Below, in pieces: positions 50,128 to 58,733 of a stretch of DNA of 64,000 nucleotides. This DNA is from Niveispirillum irakense DSM 11586. GTDB taxonomy: Bacteria > Pseudomonadota > Alphaproteobacteria > Azospirillales > Azospirillaceae. Below the pieces are notes generated by a model, which ran no database searches, was not told the DNA's origin, and saw only the letters and a list, made by a program, of their open reading frames with translations. The DNA is taken from assembly GCF_000429645.1 (NCBI RefSeq), contig NZ_AUCG01000001.1:62001-126000 (forward strand), given 5' to 3'. Position 1 is the stretch's first letter, and each line of letters starts with the position of its first letter. A program made the translations under genes and the position numbers.

Positions 50128-52197
50128 ATGTCCGGCAAGAATTTCGGCAGGCTTTTCAATCGTCGGGCGCGATGGGCAATGGCCAGCGCCTGTGCGCTGA
50201 CCCTGGGGCTGGCCCCGATCCAGCCGGCCTTCTCTGCCGGCAAAGCCGATAATGGTGCCAACTGGTCCGCCTTCGGCCGCACCGACACCGAAGACCATTT
50301 CAGCCCGCTGACCCAGATCAACGACAAGAACATCGCCCGCCTGGGCTTGGCCTGGTCGCATGATCTGGAAACGTTCGATAGCTATACGGCACCGCTGGCC
50401 GTGGATGGGGTGATCTATTTCGCCGTCGGACATTCCATCCTGCACGCCATGGACGCCCGCAATGGCGAGGTGCTGTGGACCTATGATCCCGAGGTGGCCA
50501 AGCATGCCGGTGCCCGCATGCGCGCCGGCTGGGGCGTGCGCGGCATCGCCTATAAGGATGGTGTGGTCTATACCGGCACCCGCGATGGTCGCCTGCTGGC
50601 CGTCAACGCCAAGGATGGCACGCTGCTCTGGAGTGTGGAGACGCTGGACGAGGCGGAAGGCGGCTATATCACCGGTCCGCCCTGGATCGCCGGCGACAAT
50701 GTCGTCATCGGCTTCGGCGGCGCTGATTACAGCCCCGTGCGCGGCTATGTCACCGCCTATAATGTGAAGACCGGCAAGAAGGCCTGGCGGTTCCATATCG
50801 TGCCCGGTGACCCGGCCAAGGGGTTCGAGAACAAGGCCATGGAGATGGCCGCCAAGACCTGGACCGGGGAATGGTGGAAGTTTGGCGGCGGTGGCACCGT
50901 CTATCACGCCATGGCCTATGACAAGCAGTTCAACCGCATCTATCTGGGTACCGGCAATGGCTGGCCCTGGAACCAGAAAATCCGCAGCCCCGGCGGCGGC
51001 GACAATCTGTTCCTCTCCTCCATCGTGGCACTGGATGCCACAACGGGGGAGTATGTCTGGCACTATCAGACCGATCCCGGCAATACCTGGGACTTCAACA
51101 ATGCCATGGATATTCAGCTCACCGAGCTGACGATCGACGGGCAGAAGCGGCCCGTCCTGATCCATGCGCCCAAGAACGGCTTCTTCTATGTGCTGGACCG
51201 GCGCGACGGCAAGCTGCTGTCGGCGGAGAAATTCGCCAAGGCCAACTGGGCGGACAAGATCGACCTGGAGACGGGCCGCCCGGTGATCAATCCCGAAGCC
51301 CGCTTCCCCGATGGCAAACCCTTCGTCATGTATCCGCTGCCGCTCGGCGCGCATGGGGTACAGTCCATGTCCTACAGCCCGAAAACGGGCCTGACCTATA
51401 TCCCGGTGACGGAGGGGGGCCGCGTCTTCGTCGATCCGCCGAACCTGGCCAACTGGCAGTACAAGCCTGGCATGTTCGTGAATACGGGCCTGGGCGCACC
51501 GCCGCCCGACATCAAGGTGCCGCCGCCAACCAGCGCCCTGCTGGCCTGGGACGTGGCCAAGGCCAAGCCCGCCTGGCGGGTGGAACTGACCGGATTGCAG
51601 AATGGCGGCACCATCGCGACCGCCGGCAATCTGGTATTCCAGGGCGATAATCAGGGCAAGTTCAACGCCTATGCCGCCGATGACGGGCGCAAGCTCTGGT
51701 CCTTCGATGCCCAGAATGGCATCCTGGGCAATGCCATCACCTACAAAGCCGGCGGCAAGCAATATGTCACGATCCTCACCGGCTGGCGCAGCAGCTTTGC
51801 CGGCAAGCCCAACTGGGATTACGAACAGCAGCGCCGTCGTGTGCTGACCTTCGTCCTGGATGGCAAGGCCATACTGCCGCCAGCCGACCGCACCGACATC
51901 CCCGTGCTGGACGACGCGTCCTTCACCATCGATCCGGACAAGGCCAAGATCGGTGCCGGGGTCTATAATTCAAGCTGCGTCATCTGCCATGGCGCTGGCA
52001 TGGTGGCCGGCGGGGCCGCCCCCGACCTGCGCAAATCCAGCATGCCCATGGATGCCGACACGTTCCGCGCCGTGGTCCATGACGGCATCCTGATGGAACG
52101 TGGCATGCCCAATTTCGACATCCTGAGCGATGGAGAAATTGAAGGCCTGCGCCACTATATCCGCCAGCGGGCCCGCGAAACTGTGGTCGCCAAGTAA
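50128..52197 (+). CDS. PQQ-dependent quinohemoprotein alcohol dehydrogenase, second copy
   Basis: 689 residues from the ATG at 50128, 10 nt after AGGAGG (a TTG at 50122 is also possible). Signal sequence NRRARWAMASACALTLGLAPIQPAFSA. Same architecture as the enzyme at 41.0-43.1 kb: catalytic Asp in NTWDFNN, PQQ/Ca site GGGTVYHAMAYDKQFNRIYLGTGNGWPWN, C-terminal heme motif Cys617-V-I-Cys620-His621. The adjacent Cys pair above PQQ is also missing here (RAGWGVRGIAY). The two copies are clearly paralogues and may divide substrates or successive alcohol steps. Confidence 0.93.
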   Translation: MSGKNFGRLFNRRARWAMASACALTLGLAPIQPAFSAGKADNGANWSAFGRTDTEDHFSPLTQINDKNIARLGLAWSHDLETFDSYTAPLAVDGVIYFAVGHSILHAMDARNGEVLWTYDPEVAKHAGARMRAGWGVRGIAYKDGVVYTGTRDGRLLAVNAKDGTLLWSVETLDEAEGGYITGPPWIAGDNVVIGFGGADYSPVRGYVTAYNVKTGKKAWRFHIVPGDPAKGFENKAMEMAAKTWTGEWWKFGGGGTVYHAMAYDKQFNRIYLGTGNGWPWNQKIRSPGGGDNLFLSSIVALDATTGEYVWHYQTDPGNTWDFNNAMDIQLTELTIDGQKRPVLIHAPKNGFFYVLDRRDGKLLSAEKFAKANWADKIDLETGRPVINPEARFPDGKPFVMYPLPLGAHGVQSMSYSPKTGLTYIPVTEGGRVFVDPPNLANWQYKPGMFVNTGLGAPPPDIKVPPPTSALLAWDVAKAKPAWRVELTGLQNGGTIATAGNLVFQGDNQGKFNAYAADDGRKLWSFDAQNGILGNAITYKAGGKQYVTILTGWRSSFAGKPNWDYEQQRRRVLTFVLDGKAILPPADRTDIPVLDDASFTIDPDKAKIGAGVYNSSCVICHGAGMVAGGAAPDLRKSSMPMDADTFRAVVHDGILMERGMPNFDILSDGEIEGLRHYIRQRARETVVAK

Positions 52198-52219
52198 CCC
52201 CGACAGGAGGACCCTCCCC

Positions 52220-53365
52220 GTGCAAGGATCGAAGGTCGCCATCACCGGGGTCGCGGAGACCCCGATGGTGCGCTCCAGCCCGCATAGCCTGCTGAAGCTT
52301 GAAACTGACGCCTGCTTTGCCGCCATCGAAGATGCCGGCCTGCAGGTGCGGGATATCGACGGCATCGTCTGCAATCGCAACACCCACAGCGCCGATGAGA
52401 TCGGTTTCGCCCTGGGCTTGGAACGGCGGCCCTTCACCGCCGTCACCGATACGGTGGGCGGCACCGCGCCGGCAGGCCAGGCCCTGGTGCTGGCGCAACT
52501 GGCGATCGAGGCGGGGTTGGCCCGCCATGTGCTGGTCCCCTACGCCTTCCAGGCCACACGACCAGGCGGTCCTTATGGCTTTCATTCGCGCGAGCCGCTG
52601 AAAGCAGACCTGGAAATGCCGGTAGGTTACTTCGGCCAGGCCTCTTATTTCGCCATGATGGCCAACCGCTACGCCCATGAACATGGGCTGACGGAGGAGG
52701 AACTGGCGGCGGTGTCCATCACCTATCGCCGCTGGGCAATGTTGAACCCCGCAGCGCAGAAGCGCGAACCGCTGGATCTGGACGCCTATCGCCAGTCGCC
52801 CATGATCTCCACCCCGCTGCGGGTGGCCGATTGCTGCCTGATGACCGATGCCGGGGCCGCCTATATCGTCAGCGCCGTCGACCGGGCACGCGACATGCCG
52901 CATCCGGTGGTCACCGTGGCCGGGGTCGGCATGGACACCAACCGCTGGCCGCAATCGGTGGTGTTCACGCAGAAGCCCGATATCCTTGACTATCCCGCCC
53001 GGCAATCGGCCGCGGACGCCTATGCCATGGCCGGGGTCGCAGCCAAAGACCTGGATTTAGCCCAGATCTATGACGGGTTCAGCATCTCGGCCCTGTTGCA
53101 GACCGAAATGCTGGGCCTGTGCGGGACAGGCGAAGGCGGGCGCTTCTATCTGGACGGCCATGGCCTGCCCGGCGGGCGTTTACCTATCAATACCAGCGGC
53201 GGCCATCTGGCTGGCGGCTATCTGCCCGGCATCACCCTGCTGGTGGAGGGCGTGCGGCAGTTGCGCGGGGCACGCGGCGAGGGTCAGGTGAAGGATGCGC
53301 GCCTTTGCGCCGTCACCGGCCTGGGCGGCAATTCCCATTCCACCACCATCCTGGCGAGGGACTGA
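52220..53365 (+). CDS. Thiolase-like lipid-transfer protein (Ltp2-type retro-aldolase candidate)
   Basis: 381 residues from the GTG at 52220, preceded by AGGAGG at 9 nt; a longer frame starts inside the PQQ gene. SCP-2-type thiolase fold: VQGSKVAITGVAETPM, NRNTHSADEIGFALGL, DTVGGTAPAGQALVLAQLAIEAGL, and C-terminal INTSGGHLAGGYLPGITLLVEGVRQLRG. The nucleophilic Cys of thiolases is replaced: the segment reads TVGGTAPAG. This is what is seen in Ltp2-like aldolases of steroid side-chain degradation, which cut C-C bonds without thiolysis. The next gene, one base further on, encodes a DUF35 protein, the obligate partner of those aldolases. Confidence 0.87.
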   Translation: MQGSKVAITGVAETPMVRSSPHSLLKLETDACFAAIEDAGLQVRDIDGIVCNRNTHSADEIGFALGLERRPFTAVTDTVGGTAPAGQALVLAQLAIEAGLARHVLVPYAFQATRPGGPYGFHSREPLKADLEMPVGYFGQASYFAMMANRYAHEHGLTEEELAAVSITYRRWAMLNPAAQKREPLDLDAYRQSPMISTPLRVADCCLMTDAGAAYIVSAVDRARDMPHPVVTVAGVGMDTNRWPQSVVFTQKPDILDYPARQSAADAYAMAGVAAKDLDLAQIYDGFSISALLQTEMLGLCGTGEGGRFYLDGHGLPGGRLPINTSGGHLAGGYLPGITLLVEGVRQLRGARGEGQVKDARLCAVTGLGGNSHSTTILARD

Positions 53366-53366
53366 C

Positions 53367-53777
53367 ATGGGCATCCCGATCCACCCTCCCCGCTTCGAAA
53401 GCGACCTACTGAAGCCCTTCTATGACGGGCTGGCAGCGGGTGAGTTGCGCCTGACCTTCAGCACGACCACGGGGGAGCCCGTCTGGTACCCGCCGGAGAT
53501 CGTGCCGGGCGACCCGGCGGCGAAACTGGAATGGCGCAAAGTGTCACCCGTCGGTACGGTCTACAGCTTCACCACCATCACCCGCAGCCTGCTGCCCGGC
53601 GACCATAAGGCGGAAGTGCCGTTCACAGTCGTGCTGTTCTGTTCCGATGACGCGCCCCATGCCCGCGTGCCGGGTCTGTTCGTGGGCGAGGGTCCGGCCG
53701 CCTGCGGTATGCGGGTGCGGCTGTCGCCCGTGCAGGCGGGGGATCATATCGTCGCCGGCTTCGCGCCGGTGGAATAG
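53367..53777 (+). CDS. DUF35 OB-fold protein without zinc ribbon
   Basis: 136 residues; the ATG follows the preceding stop after one base. The OB-fold part is typical (VGTVYSFTTITRSLLPG, HIVAGFAPVE). The rubredoxin-like zinc ribbon that normally carries four Cys ahead of it is eroded: the segment TFSTTTGEPVWYPPEIVPGD contains no Cys. DUF35 proteins bind and activate thiolase-like partners; here the partner is surely the Ltp2-like protein. It may use its OB fold only. Confidence 0.88.
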   Translation: MGIPIHPPRFESDLLKPFYDGLAAGELRLTFSTTTGEPVWYPPEIVPGDPAAKLEWRKVSPVGTVYSFTTITRSLLPGDHKAEVPFTVVLFCSDDAPHARVPGLFVGEGPAACGMRVRLSPVQAGDHIVAGFAPVE

Positions 53778-53789
53778 GGAGGAAGCGTC

Positions 53790-54815
53790 ATGCATCGCCG
53801 CACCCTGATCCGGTCGCTGGGCGCGGCCGGAATTGCCCTCTCTCTGCCCGGTTGCGCCCTGAAGCCCCAGGCCAACACCCTGGCAGTGGCCGATTTCCAG
53901 ACCATCGTGACCGGGCTGGACAAGGCGGAAGGCATCGCCATCGCCGATGATGGCCGCCTCTACCTCTCCAACGGCAAGTCGGCCATCCTGGTCCGGGAAG
54001 TGGACGGAACGCTCCGCCCTGTCGGGACACCGTCGGGGGTCAATGGCGTGGCGCTGGACCGGCAAGGCCGGGTGATCCTGGCGAATTTCGGCCTGCTGAC
54101 CAACTCACCCGGCTCCCTGCAGCGCCTGGACCCGGCAACGGGGGCCCTGGAAACGCTTGCGGACGCCGTTGACGGGCGGCGGCTGGTGGCCTCCAACTTC
54201 CCTGTCCTGGCCCGCGATGGCAGCATCTATTGCACCCACAGCACCTGGTCGGAACCGGCAAGGATCGGCACGACCATCCCCGCCGGCTTCGTCTATCGCG
54301 TGACGCCGGACGGCGCGGTCGATCTGGTGGCAGGCGGCCTGCGCGGGGCCAATGGCTGCTGCCTGGACAGGGGAGAGAAATACCTCTATGTCGCGCTGAC
54401 CGCAGCCGGTCGCATCGTGCGCCTGCCACGACGTAAGGATAGCAGCCTGGGGCCCGCAGAGGATTTCGGCCCTGTGCTGGGGGACGTGACGCCCGATGCC
54501 ATGTTCCAGGATATCCTGAAGCTGGATGCGGCAGCCCAGGCGAAACTGGGCTATCCGGACGGGCTGGCCTTCGATGCGGTCGGCAATCTCTGGGTCACCC
54601 TGCCCTTTGCCAACAAGCTGGTCATGCTGACCCCGACCGGCAAGGTGGTGGAGATGCTGCACGATCCCGCCGGCACGCTGCTGAACCGCCCCACCAACCT
54701 GGCGTGGGGCGGGCCGGGGCGGCGGGACCTGCATGTCGTTTCCCGTGGCACCGGCAGTATCATCCGGGTGCGGACGGCGGTGGCGGGTTTGGCGCTGGCG
54801 CATCAGGCTGGGTGA
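53790..54815 (+). CDS. SMP-30/gluconolactonase-like lipoprotein
   Basis: 341 residues. The signal peptide RTLIRSLGAAGIALSLPGC ends in a lipobox (LPGC, Cys22), so the protein is probably lipid-anchored. The mature part is a beta-propeller with repeats such as KAEGIAIADDGRLYLSNG, GVNGVALDRQGRVILANFG and YPDGLAFDAVGNLWVTLPFANKL, which fits SMP-30/gluconolactonase family lactonases or strictosidine synthase-like proteins. It may hydrolyse a lactone made during periplasmic oxidation. The end overlaps the convergent MFS gene by 13 bp. Confidence 0.85.
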   Translation: MHRRTLIRSLGAAGIALSLPGCALKPQANTLAVADFQTIVTGLDKAEGIAIADDGRLYLSNGKSAILVREVDGTLRPVGTPSGVNGVALDRQGRVILANFGLLTNSPGSLQRLDPATGALETLADAVDGRRLVASNFPVLARDGSIYCTHSTWSEPARIGTTIPAGFVYRVTPDGAVDLVAGGLRGANGCCLDRGEKYLYVALTAAGRIVRLPRRKDSSLGPAEDFGPVLGDVTPDAMFQDILKLDAAAQAKLGYPDGLAFDAVGNLWVTLPFANKLVMLTPTGKVVEMLHDPAGTLLNRPTNLAWGGPGRRDLHVVSRGTGSIIRVRTAVAGLALAHQAG

Positions 54816-56122
54816 TCGCCCAGCCGCCGCAGCATCGCCCCGCGCCCACTGGCCAACATCCCCACCGCCGGCAACAGCAGCAACGGTACCGTCAGCAGCA
54901 GCGACAGCCCCACCTGCCGCTCGTCCCCCAGCAGCTTGTCGGTGATGAAGCCAACCATGGCCGGACCCAGCGCCATGGCGATCAGGCCGGTGACCACTAC
55001 ATAAAGCGCCGATACCCGACCGCGCAGGGTGGGCGGTGTCACCACCTGGGTGATGGCCGGCCCCATGCTGGCCGTGGACAGGACGCAAGCCATGAACAGG
55101 GTGAACAGAACCACCGACACCCAAGCATCAGGCACCAGCACCGAGGCGACGGCACAGGGTGCCGCCAGCAGCACGGTCACCACGCACCAGAACAGGTGCG
55201 CGTCACGCCGACCGCGCTTGAACATCCTGTCCACCACCCAGCCATGCAGCGGCAGGGTTGCCGCCCCCACGATCTGCGCCACACCCAGCACCATCCCCAC
55301 CTGCGCCGGTGCCCAACCATGGATGCGGATGAAATAGGTGGGCATCCAGAGCTGAAAACCGATGGTCACGGCATAGGTGGTGCCAAAGCCCAGGAAGATT
55401 GCCGCATAGAGCCGCTTATGGTCGCGCAGAAAGGCGATGGCCGGACCATAGCCGATGGCAGCGGGCCGACTGCGCCGCGCAGGTTCTTTGAACAGGAACA
55501 CCAGCAAGGCCAGCACCACCCCCGGCAAGCCGGTGACGATGAACACGAATTGCCAGGGCTGCACTGTCCCCAGCAGCGGCAGGTGCACCGGCCCCGCCGC
55601 CATGGCCATGGCAACGATGGGGCCCCCCAGCAGGAAAACGATGCCGGCCCCCATCACCCCGCCCATGACGAAGATCGACATGGCCAGCGACACCCGATGC
55701 GGCGGGAAACTGTCGCCGATGATGGAATAACTGCCGGTCCCAAAGCCCGACTGCCCCGCCCCCACACCGGCCCGGGCCACGAACAGCTCCCCGAACCCGC
55801 GCGCCAGCCCGCAGGCCGTGGCTGCCACACTCCACAGGGTGATGGCACCATACAGCACCAGCCGCCGGCTGAACCGGTCCAGCCCGACACCTACGGGAAT
55901 GGCGCACAGGCAGAACAGCAGCGCGAAGGCTGGGCCTTGCAACAGGCTGATCTGGAAATCGGAAAGTCCCAGATCGCGCTTCATCGGCTCCACCAGCAGC
56001 GCGATGATGTAACGATCGGTCAGCGACAGGATATAAAGCGCGAACAGCACCGCCACCGTCACCCAGCCTGTGGCAGGACTGGGATAGGCGGCACTGTCCG
56101 GCCCGGTTTGGGTCCGGTCCAT
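54803..56122 (-). CDS. MFS transporter
   Basis: 439 residues with 12 hydrophobic spans; the first is WVTVAVLFALYILSLTDRYI. The loop 2-3 motif GVGLDRFSRRLVL and GRVSALYVVVTGLIAMALGPAMVGFITDKLLG fit the spinster/OFA-like MFS group, many of which import aromatic or organic acids. It is 84 bp downstream of the ferredoxin gene, separated by a hairpin, and probably in the P450 transcription unit. Substrate unknown. Confidence 0.92.
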   Translation of the reverse strand: MDRTQTGPDSAAYPSPATGWVTVAVLFALYILSLTDRYIIALLVEPMKRDLGLSDFQISLLQGPAFALLFCLCAIPVGVGLDRFSRRLVLYGAITLWSVAATACGLARGFGELFVARAGVGAGQSGFGTGSYSIIGDSFPPHRVSLAMSIFVMGGVMGAGIVFLLGGPIVAMAMAAGPVHLPLLGTVQPWQFVFIVTGLPGVVLALLVFLFKEPARRSRPAAIGYGPAIAFLRDHKRLYAAIFLGFGTTYAVTIGFQLWMPTYFIRIHGWAPAQVGMVLGVAQIVGAATLPLHGWVVDRMFKRGRRDAHLFWCVVTVLLAAPCAVASVLVPDAWVSVVLFTLFMACVLSTASMGPAITQVVTPPTLRGRVSALYVVVTGLIAMALGPAMVGFITDKLLGDERQVGLSLLLTVPLLLLPAVGMLASGRGAMLRRLGDHPA

Positions 56123-56168
56123 GGGATATCCTTATGAAGACGCTGTTTTCGGCGCCTCCTTCTCCGTC

Positions 56169-56188
56169 ATCCCGGCTTGCGCCGGGAT
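56169..56188. repeat. REP-like hairpin
   Basis: ATCCCGGC-TTGC-GCCGGGAT between the ferredoxin and MFS genes. The CCGTCATCCCGGC flank is like dispersed palindromes of many alphaproteobacteria. Confidence 0.45.
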
Positions 56189-56206
56189 AGCGGGAGGAAG
56201 GTCCGA

Positions 56207-56527
56207 TCAGAACTGCCGCGCCGGCAGGCCAAGCACCAACCCGTCCAGCGCAGGCTGGACGCGGATCTGACAGGACAGGCGGCTTTCCGCCCGCGGATCG
56301 ATGGCCATTTCCAGCATGGCCAGTTCGGTATCCGTTGGCGGCGGCAGTGCCCCAACCCAGGCCGGATCGACATAGACATGGCAGGTGGCGCACGCCATAG
56401 CCCCGCCGCAATCGCCCAGGATACCGTCCAGCCCGTCGGCCACCGCCCCTGCCATCGCCGACCAGCCGTCGGGAATTTCCACTGTCTCACGCGTGCCGTC
56501 GGGCGCCACGAAATGCACCTTTGCCAT
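56207..56527 (-). CDS. 2Fe-2S ferredoxin of the P450 system
   Basis: 106 residues, adrenodoxin/putidaredoxin type. Cluster ligands Cys40-x5-Cys46-x2-Cys49 and Cys86. The gene starts 3 bp after the small ferredoxin gene and belongs to the same operon as the P450. It can deliver electrons to a P450 from a ferredoxin reductase; no such reductase gene is in the window. Confidence 0.92.
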   Translation of the reverse strand: MAKVHFVAPDGTRETVEIPDGWSAMAGAVADGLDGILGDCGGAMACATCHVYVDPAWVGALPPPTDTELAMLEMAIDPRAESRLSCQIRVQPALDGLVLGLPARQF

Positions 56528-56530
56528 GGC

Positions 56531-56737
56531 TCACCCCGCATCCGGCTGATCGACTATGAACAGCGCGCGTTCGGGGCAGGATCGCACCCCGCGCTGGGCC
56601 AGCGCCTCCTGTCCCGCCGGCACTTCAATATCGCCCGGCAGGATATAGCCGGCATCGTCCAACTGGAAAATCTCTGGCGCCAGGGCATAGCAGCGGGCAT
56701 GGCCCTGGCAGATATTCGGCTTCACGCTGATGCGCAT
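56531..56737 (-). CDS. 3Fe-4S ferredoxin
   Basis: 68 residues. Pattern Cys10-QGHAR-Cys16 and Cys54-Pro, with the middle ligand of a 4Fe-4S cluster missing, is typical of 3Fe-4S (or 4Fe-4S with an aqua ligand) ferredoxins next to bacterial P450s. The gene is only 3 bp after the P450 gene. Confidence 0.92.
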   Translation of the reverse strand: MRISVKPNICQGHARCYALAPEIFQLDDAGYILPGDIEVPAGQEALAQRGVRSCPERALFIVDQPDAG

Positions 56738-56740
56738 TCC

Positions 56741-57961
56741 TCAGCCCTCCCAATCCAGCACGACATTCTCGATCCCGAACACATGCCCGCCATAGGTCAG
56801 CGGCGCGGTACCCGGCTTGATGCGGAAATGCGGGATGCGGGCCAGGAATTCCTCCAGCCCGATGATCAGTTCGCGCCGCGCCAGATGGGAGCCCAGGCAG
56901 CGATGCGGGCCATAGGCGAAAGCCGTGTGGCGATTATTGTCGCGGGCCAGATCAATGCGTTCCGGATCGGGAAACTCCGCCGGGTCGCGGTTGGCGATCA
57001 TGGTGGGACAGGAAACAAGGTCGCCCGCCTTGATCAGGATGCCGTCGAAATCATAATCCTTCACGGCCGTGCGCAGCATCTGCACCGTGGAATAGGCGCG
57101 GAAGAACTCCTCCACCGCCGGCTTGATCAGATCACGATCCTCGCGCAGGCGCTGCTGGTCTTGCCCATGCTTGGCCAGATGGCAGAGGTCGAAACCCAAG
57201 GCGGCCGCCACCGTGTCCAGCCCCGCCTCGAACAGCAGCACGGCGATGCCCAGGATTTCCTTGTCGGTCAGGGGCCGGTCCTTGATCCTGGCCTGTAACA
57301 GGAACCCGACGAAATCATCAGCCGGCTCCCGCTTGCGCTGCTCCAGCAGCCCGCGCATGAAATCCACGACGGTGCGCATGGCCGCCAGCCGCTTTTCCAG
57401 CGTGCCGTGGAACTGATCGTCAGCCCAGCCCAGGAACTCATCCCGGCGGTCATCCGACACGCCCAGGAACTGTAAAAACACGCCCACGGCAAAGGGGAAG
57501 GCGAAATCATTCATGACCTCGCAACTGCCTTTTTCCTTGAACCCCTCGATCAGGCGCACCGCGCGTTCGCGGGCACCGGCCTCCATCGCGTCCACCCGCT
57601 TGGGCGACAGAAGCGGGTTCAGCAAGGCGCGATAGGCCTGGTGGTCGGGCGGGTCCACCTCCAGCGGCACCATGGGCAAATCCTCGCCCAGCGCGGCCTT
57701 GAAGATGCCCCGGTAGCTGGAAAAGGTTTCCGGGTTTTGCAGAATACGTCGCTGGTCGTCGGCACGGGTGATGACCCAGGTGCCGCGCCCGTCATAGGTA
57801 TTGGCCGGCGCAAAGAAGACCGGCGGCCCGCTGTAATGCACAAAACTGAGTGCTGCCTGCGGATTGCCATTGGGCGTGGGTGCCATGCCCGGCGATCTGA
57901 AATAGCTGAAATCCCGTACCAGGCCCGGCGGCACATGGTCGGGGATGGCGTGCGGCTGCAT
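56741..57961 (-). CDS. Cytochrome P450
   Basis: 406 residues from the ATG at 57961, with GGAGGA in front; the extra frame upstream covers the palindrome. The heme-thiolate loop is FAYGPHRCLG with Cys355; the I-helix reads LLFEAGLDTVAAALGF and contains the oxygen-activating AGxDT pattern; the K-helix ExxR is in VEEFFRAYSTVQMLRTAVKD. It hydroxylates an unknown substrate using the two ferredoxins encoded just behind. The divergent TetR gene and the palindrome in between suggest substrate-induced expression. Confidence 0.93.
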   Translation of the reverse strand: MQPHAIPDHVPPGLVRDFSYFRSPGMAPTPNGNPQAALSFVHYSGPPVFFAPANTYDGRGTWVITRADDQRRILQNPETFSSYRGIFKAALGEDLPMVPLEVDPPDHQAYRALLNPLLSPKRVDAMEAGARERAVRLIEGFKEKGSCEVMNDFAFPFAVGVFLQFLGVSDDRRDEFLGWADDQFHGTLEKRLAAMRTVVDFMRGLLEQRKREPADDFVGFLLQARIKDRPLTDKEILGIAVLLFEAGLDTVAAALGFDLCHLAKHGQDQQRLREDRDLIKPAVEEFFRAYSTVQMLRTAVKDYDFDGILIKAGDLVSCPTMIANRDPAEFPDPERIDLARDNNRHTAFAYGPHRCLGSHLARRELIIGLEEFLARIPHFRIKPGTAPLTYGGHVFGIENVVLDWEG

Positions 57962-58024
57962 CGCATCCTCCTGCTTGTCGGCGGCCTTGCGTGGCCGCTC
58001 CTCCCTGACCCGAACTATGAATAT

Positions 58025-58052
58025 AAAACATTCGTTGTACAACGCATGTTTT
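58025..58052. promoter_or_regulatory. 28-bp near-perfect palindrome between P450 and TetR genes
   Basis: 14-bp arms AAAACATTCGTTGT / ACAACGCATGTTTT with one mismatched pair; the central 12 bases CGTTGTACAACG are perfect. It lies 63 bp upstream of the P450 ATG and 90 bp upstream of the TetR ATG, the expected place for a TetR operator controlling both genes. Confidence 0.75.
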
Positions 58053-58067
58053 TGCACCGGTGAGCAT
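58052..58067. promoter_or_regulatory. Weak TTGCAC-N4-GAGCAT site beside the TetR operator
   Basis: TTGCACCGGTGAGCAT follows the 28-bp palindrome directly. The left half matches the regulon consensus; the right half deviates at two bases. It may bring the P450/TetR promoter under the same second regulator, but could also be chance. Confidence 0.3.
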
Positions 58068-58142
58068 TTTTACACAGGACTTCACACATGCCTTGCCCGC
58101 TTGTTAGAACAAGCGTCGCAGAACAGGGGAAGGACAAGGCCG

Positions 58143-58703
58143 ATGCCCGTCGCCGTTGACAGTGACCAGCGCCGCACGGATGTCGCCGGCGCCGCCGCCG
58201 ACCTGATCATCGAGGGCGGGTTGAACGCGGTCACCTTCCGCAACCTGGCGGCCCGGCTGGGCTGCAGCACCACCGTCATCAGCCATTATTTCCGCGACCG
58301 CAATGCGGTGCTGATGGCCACTTATCAATATAATTTCGACCAAGCCGTGGCCTTGCGTGAGCAGGCCCTGGCGGGACTGCCGGCCGATCCCGTGCAGGCG
58401 GTGGAGGAATTGCTGCCGGTGGGGCCGCAACAGCGACGGCACTGGATCGTCTGGCAGTGCTTCTGGACGGCGGCCCTGTTCGAGCCCGGCCTGCTGGCCG
58501 AGCATCGCCAGGGGCTGGCCGGCACGCGCGACCGGCTGCGTGATCATTTCACGGCATCGGGGGAGGCGCCCGCGGCAGCAACGCGGCGGGCGGAGGATAT
58601 CTGTACCGCGCTTTACGGCATCGCCATGCAGGCGGTGTTCGACCAGGATTACTGGAACGAGGCCCGCCAACGCGCTGCATTCCGGCGGGCGGCAGGGAGA
58701 TAG
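58143..58703 (+). CDS. TetR-family transcriptional regulator of the P450 operon
   Basis: 186 residues from the ATG at 58143, with GGGAAGGA ahead. HTH: VAGAAADLIIEGGLNAVTFRNLAARLGCSTTVISHYFRDRNAVLMATYQYNF, a BetI/TetR-type DNA-binding domain. The C-terminal part is helical with an ALFEPGLLAEHR segment. The divergent P450 gene and the palindrome between them make it the probable repressor of the P450-ferredoxin operon. Confidence 0.93.
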   Translation: MPVAVDSDQRRTDVAGAAADLIIEGGLNAVTFRNLAARLGCSTTVISHYFRDRNAVLMATYQYNFDQAVALREQALAGLPADPVQAVEELLPVGPQQRRHWIVWQCFWTAALFEPGLLAEHRQGLAGTRDRLRDHFTASGEAPAAATRRAEDICTALYGIAMQAVFDQDYWNEARQRAAFRRAAGR

Positions 58704-58733
58704 GGATCGGTCTTCGGGTTCCTCACCAGCGTT

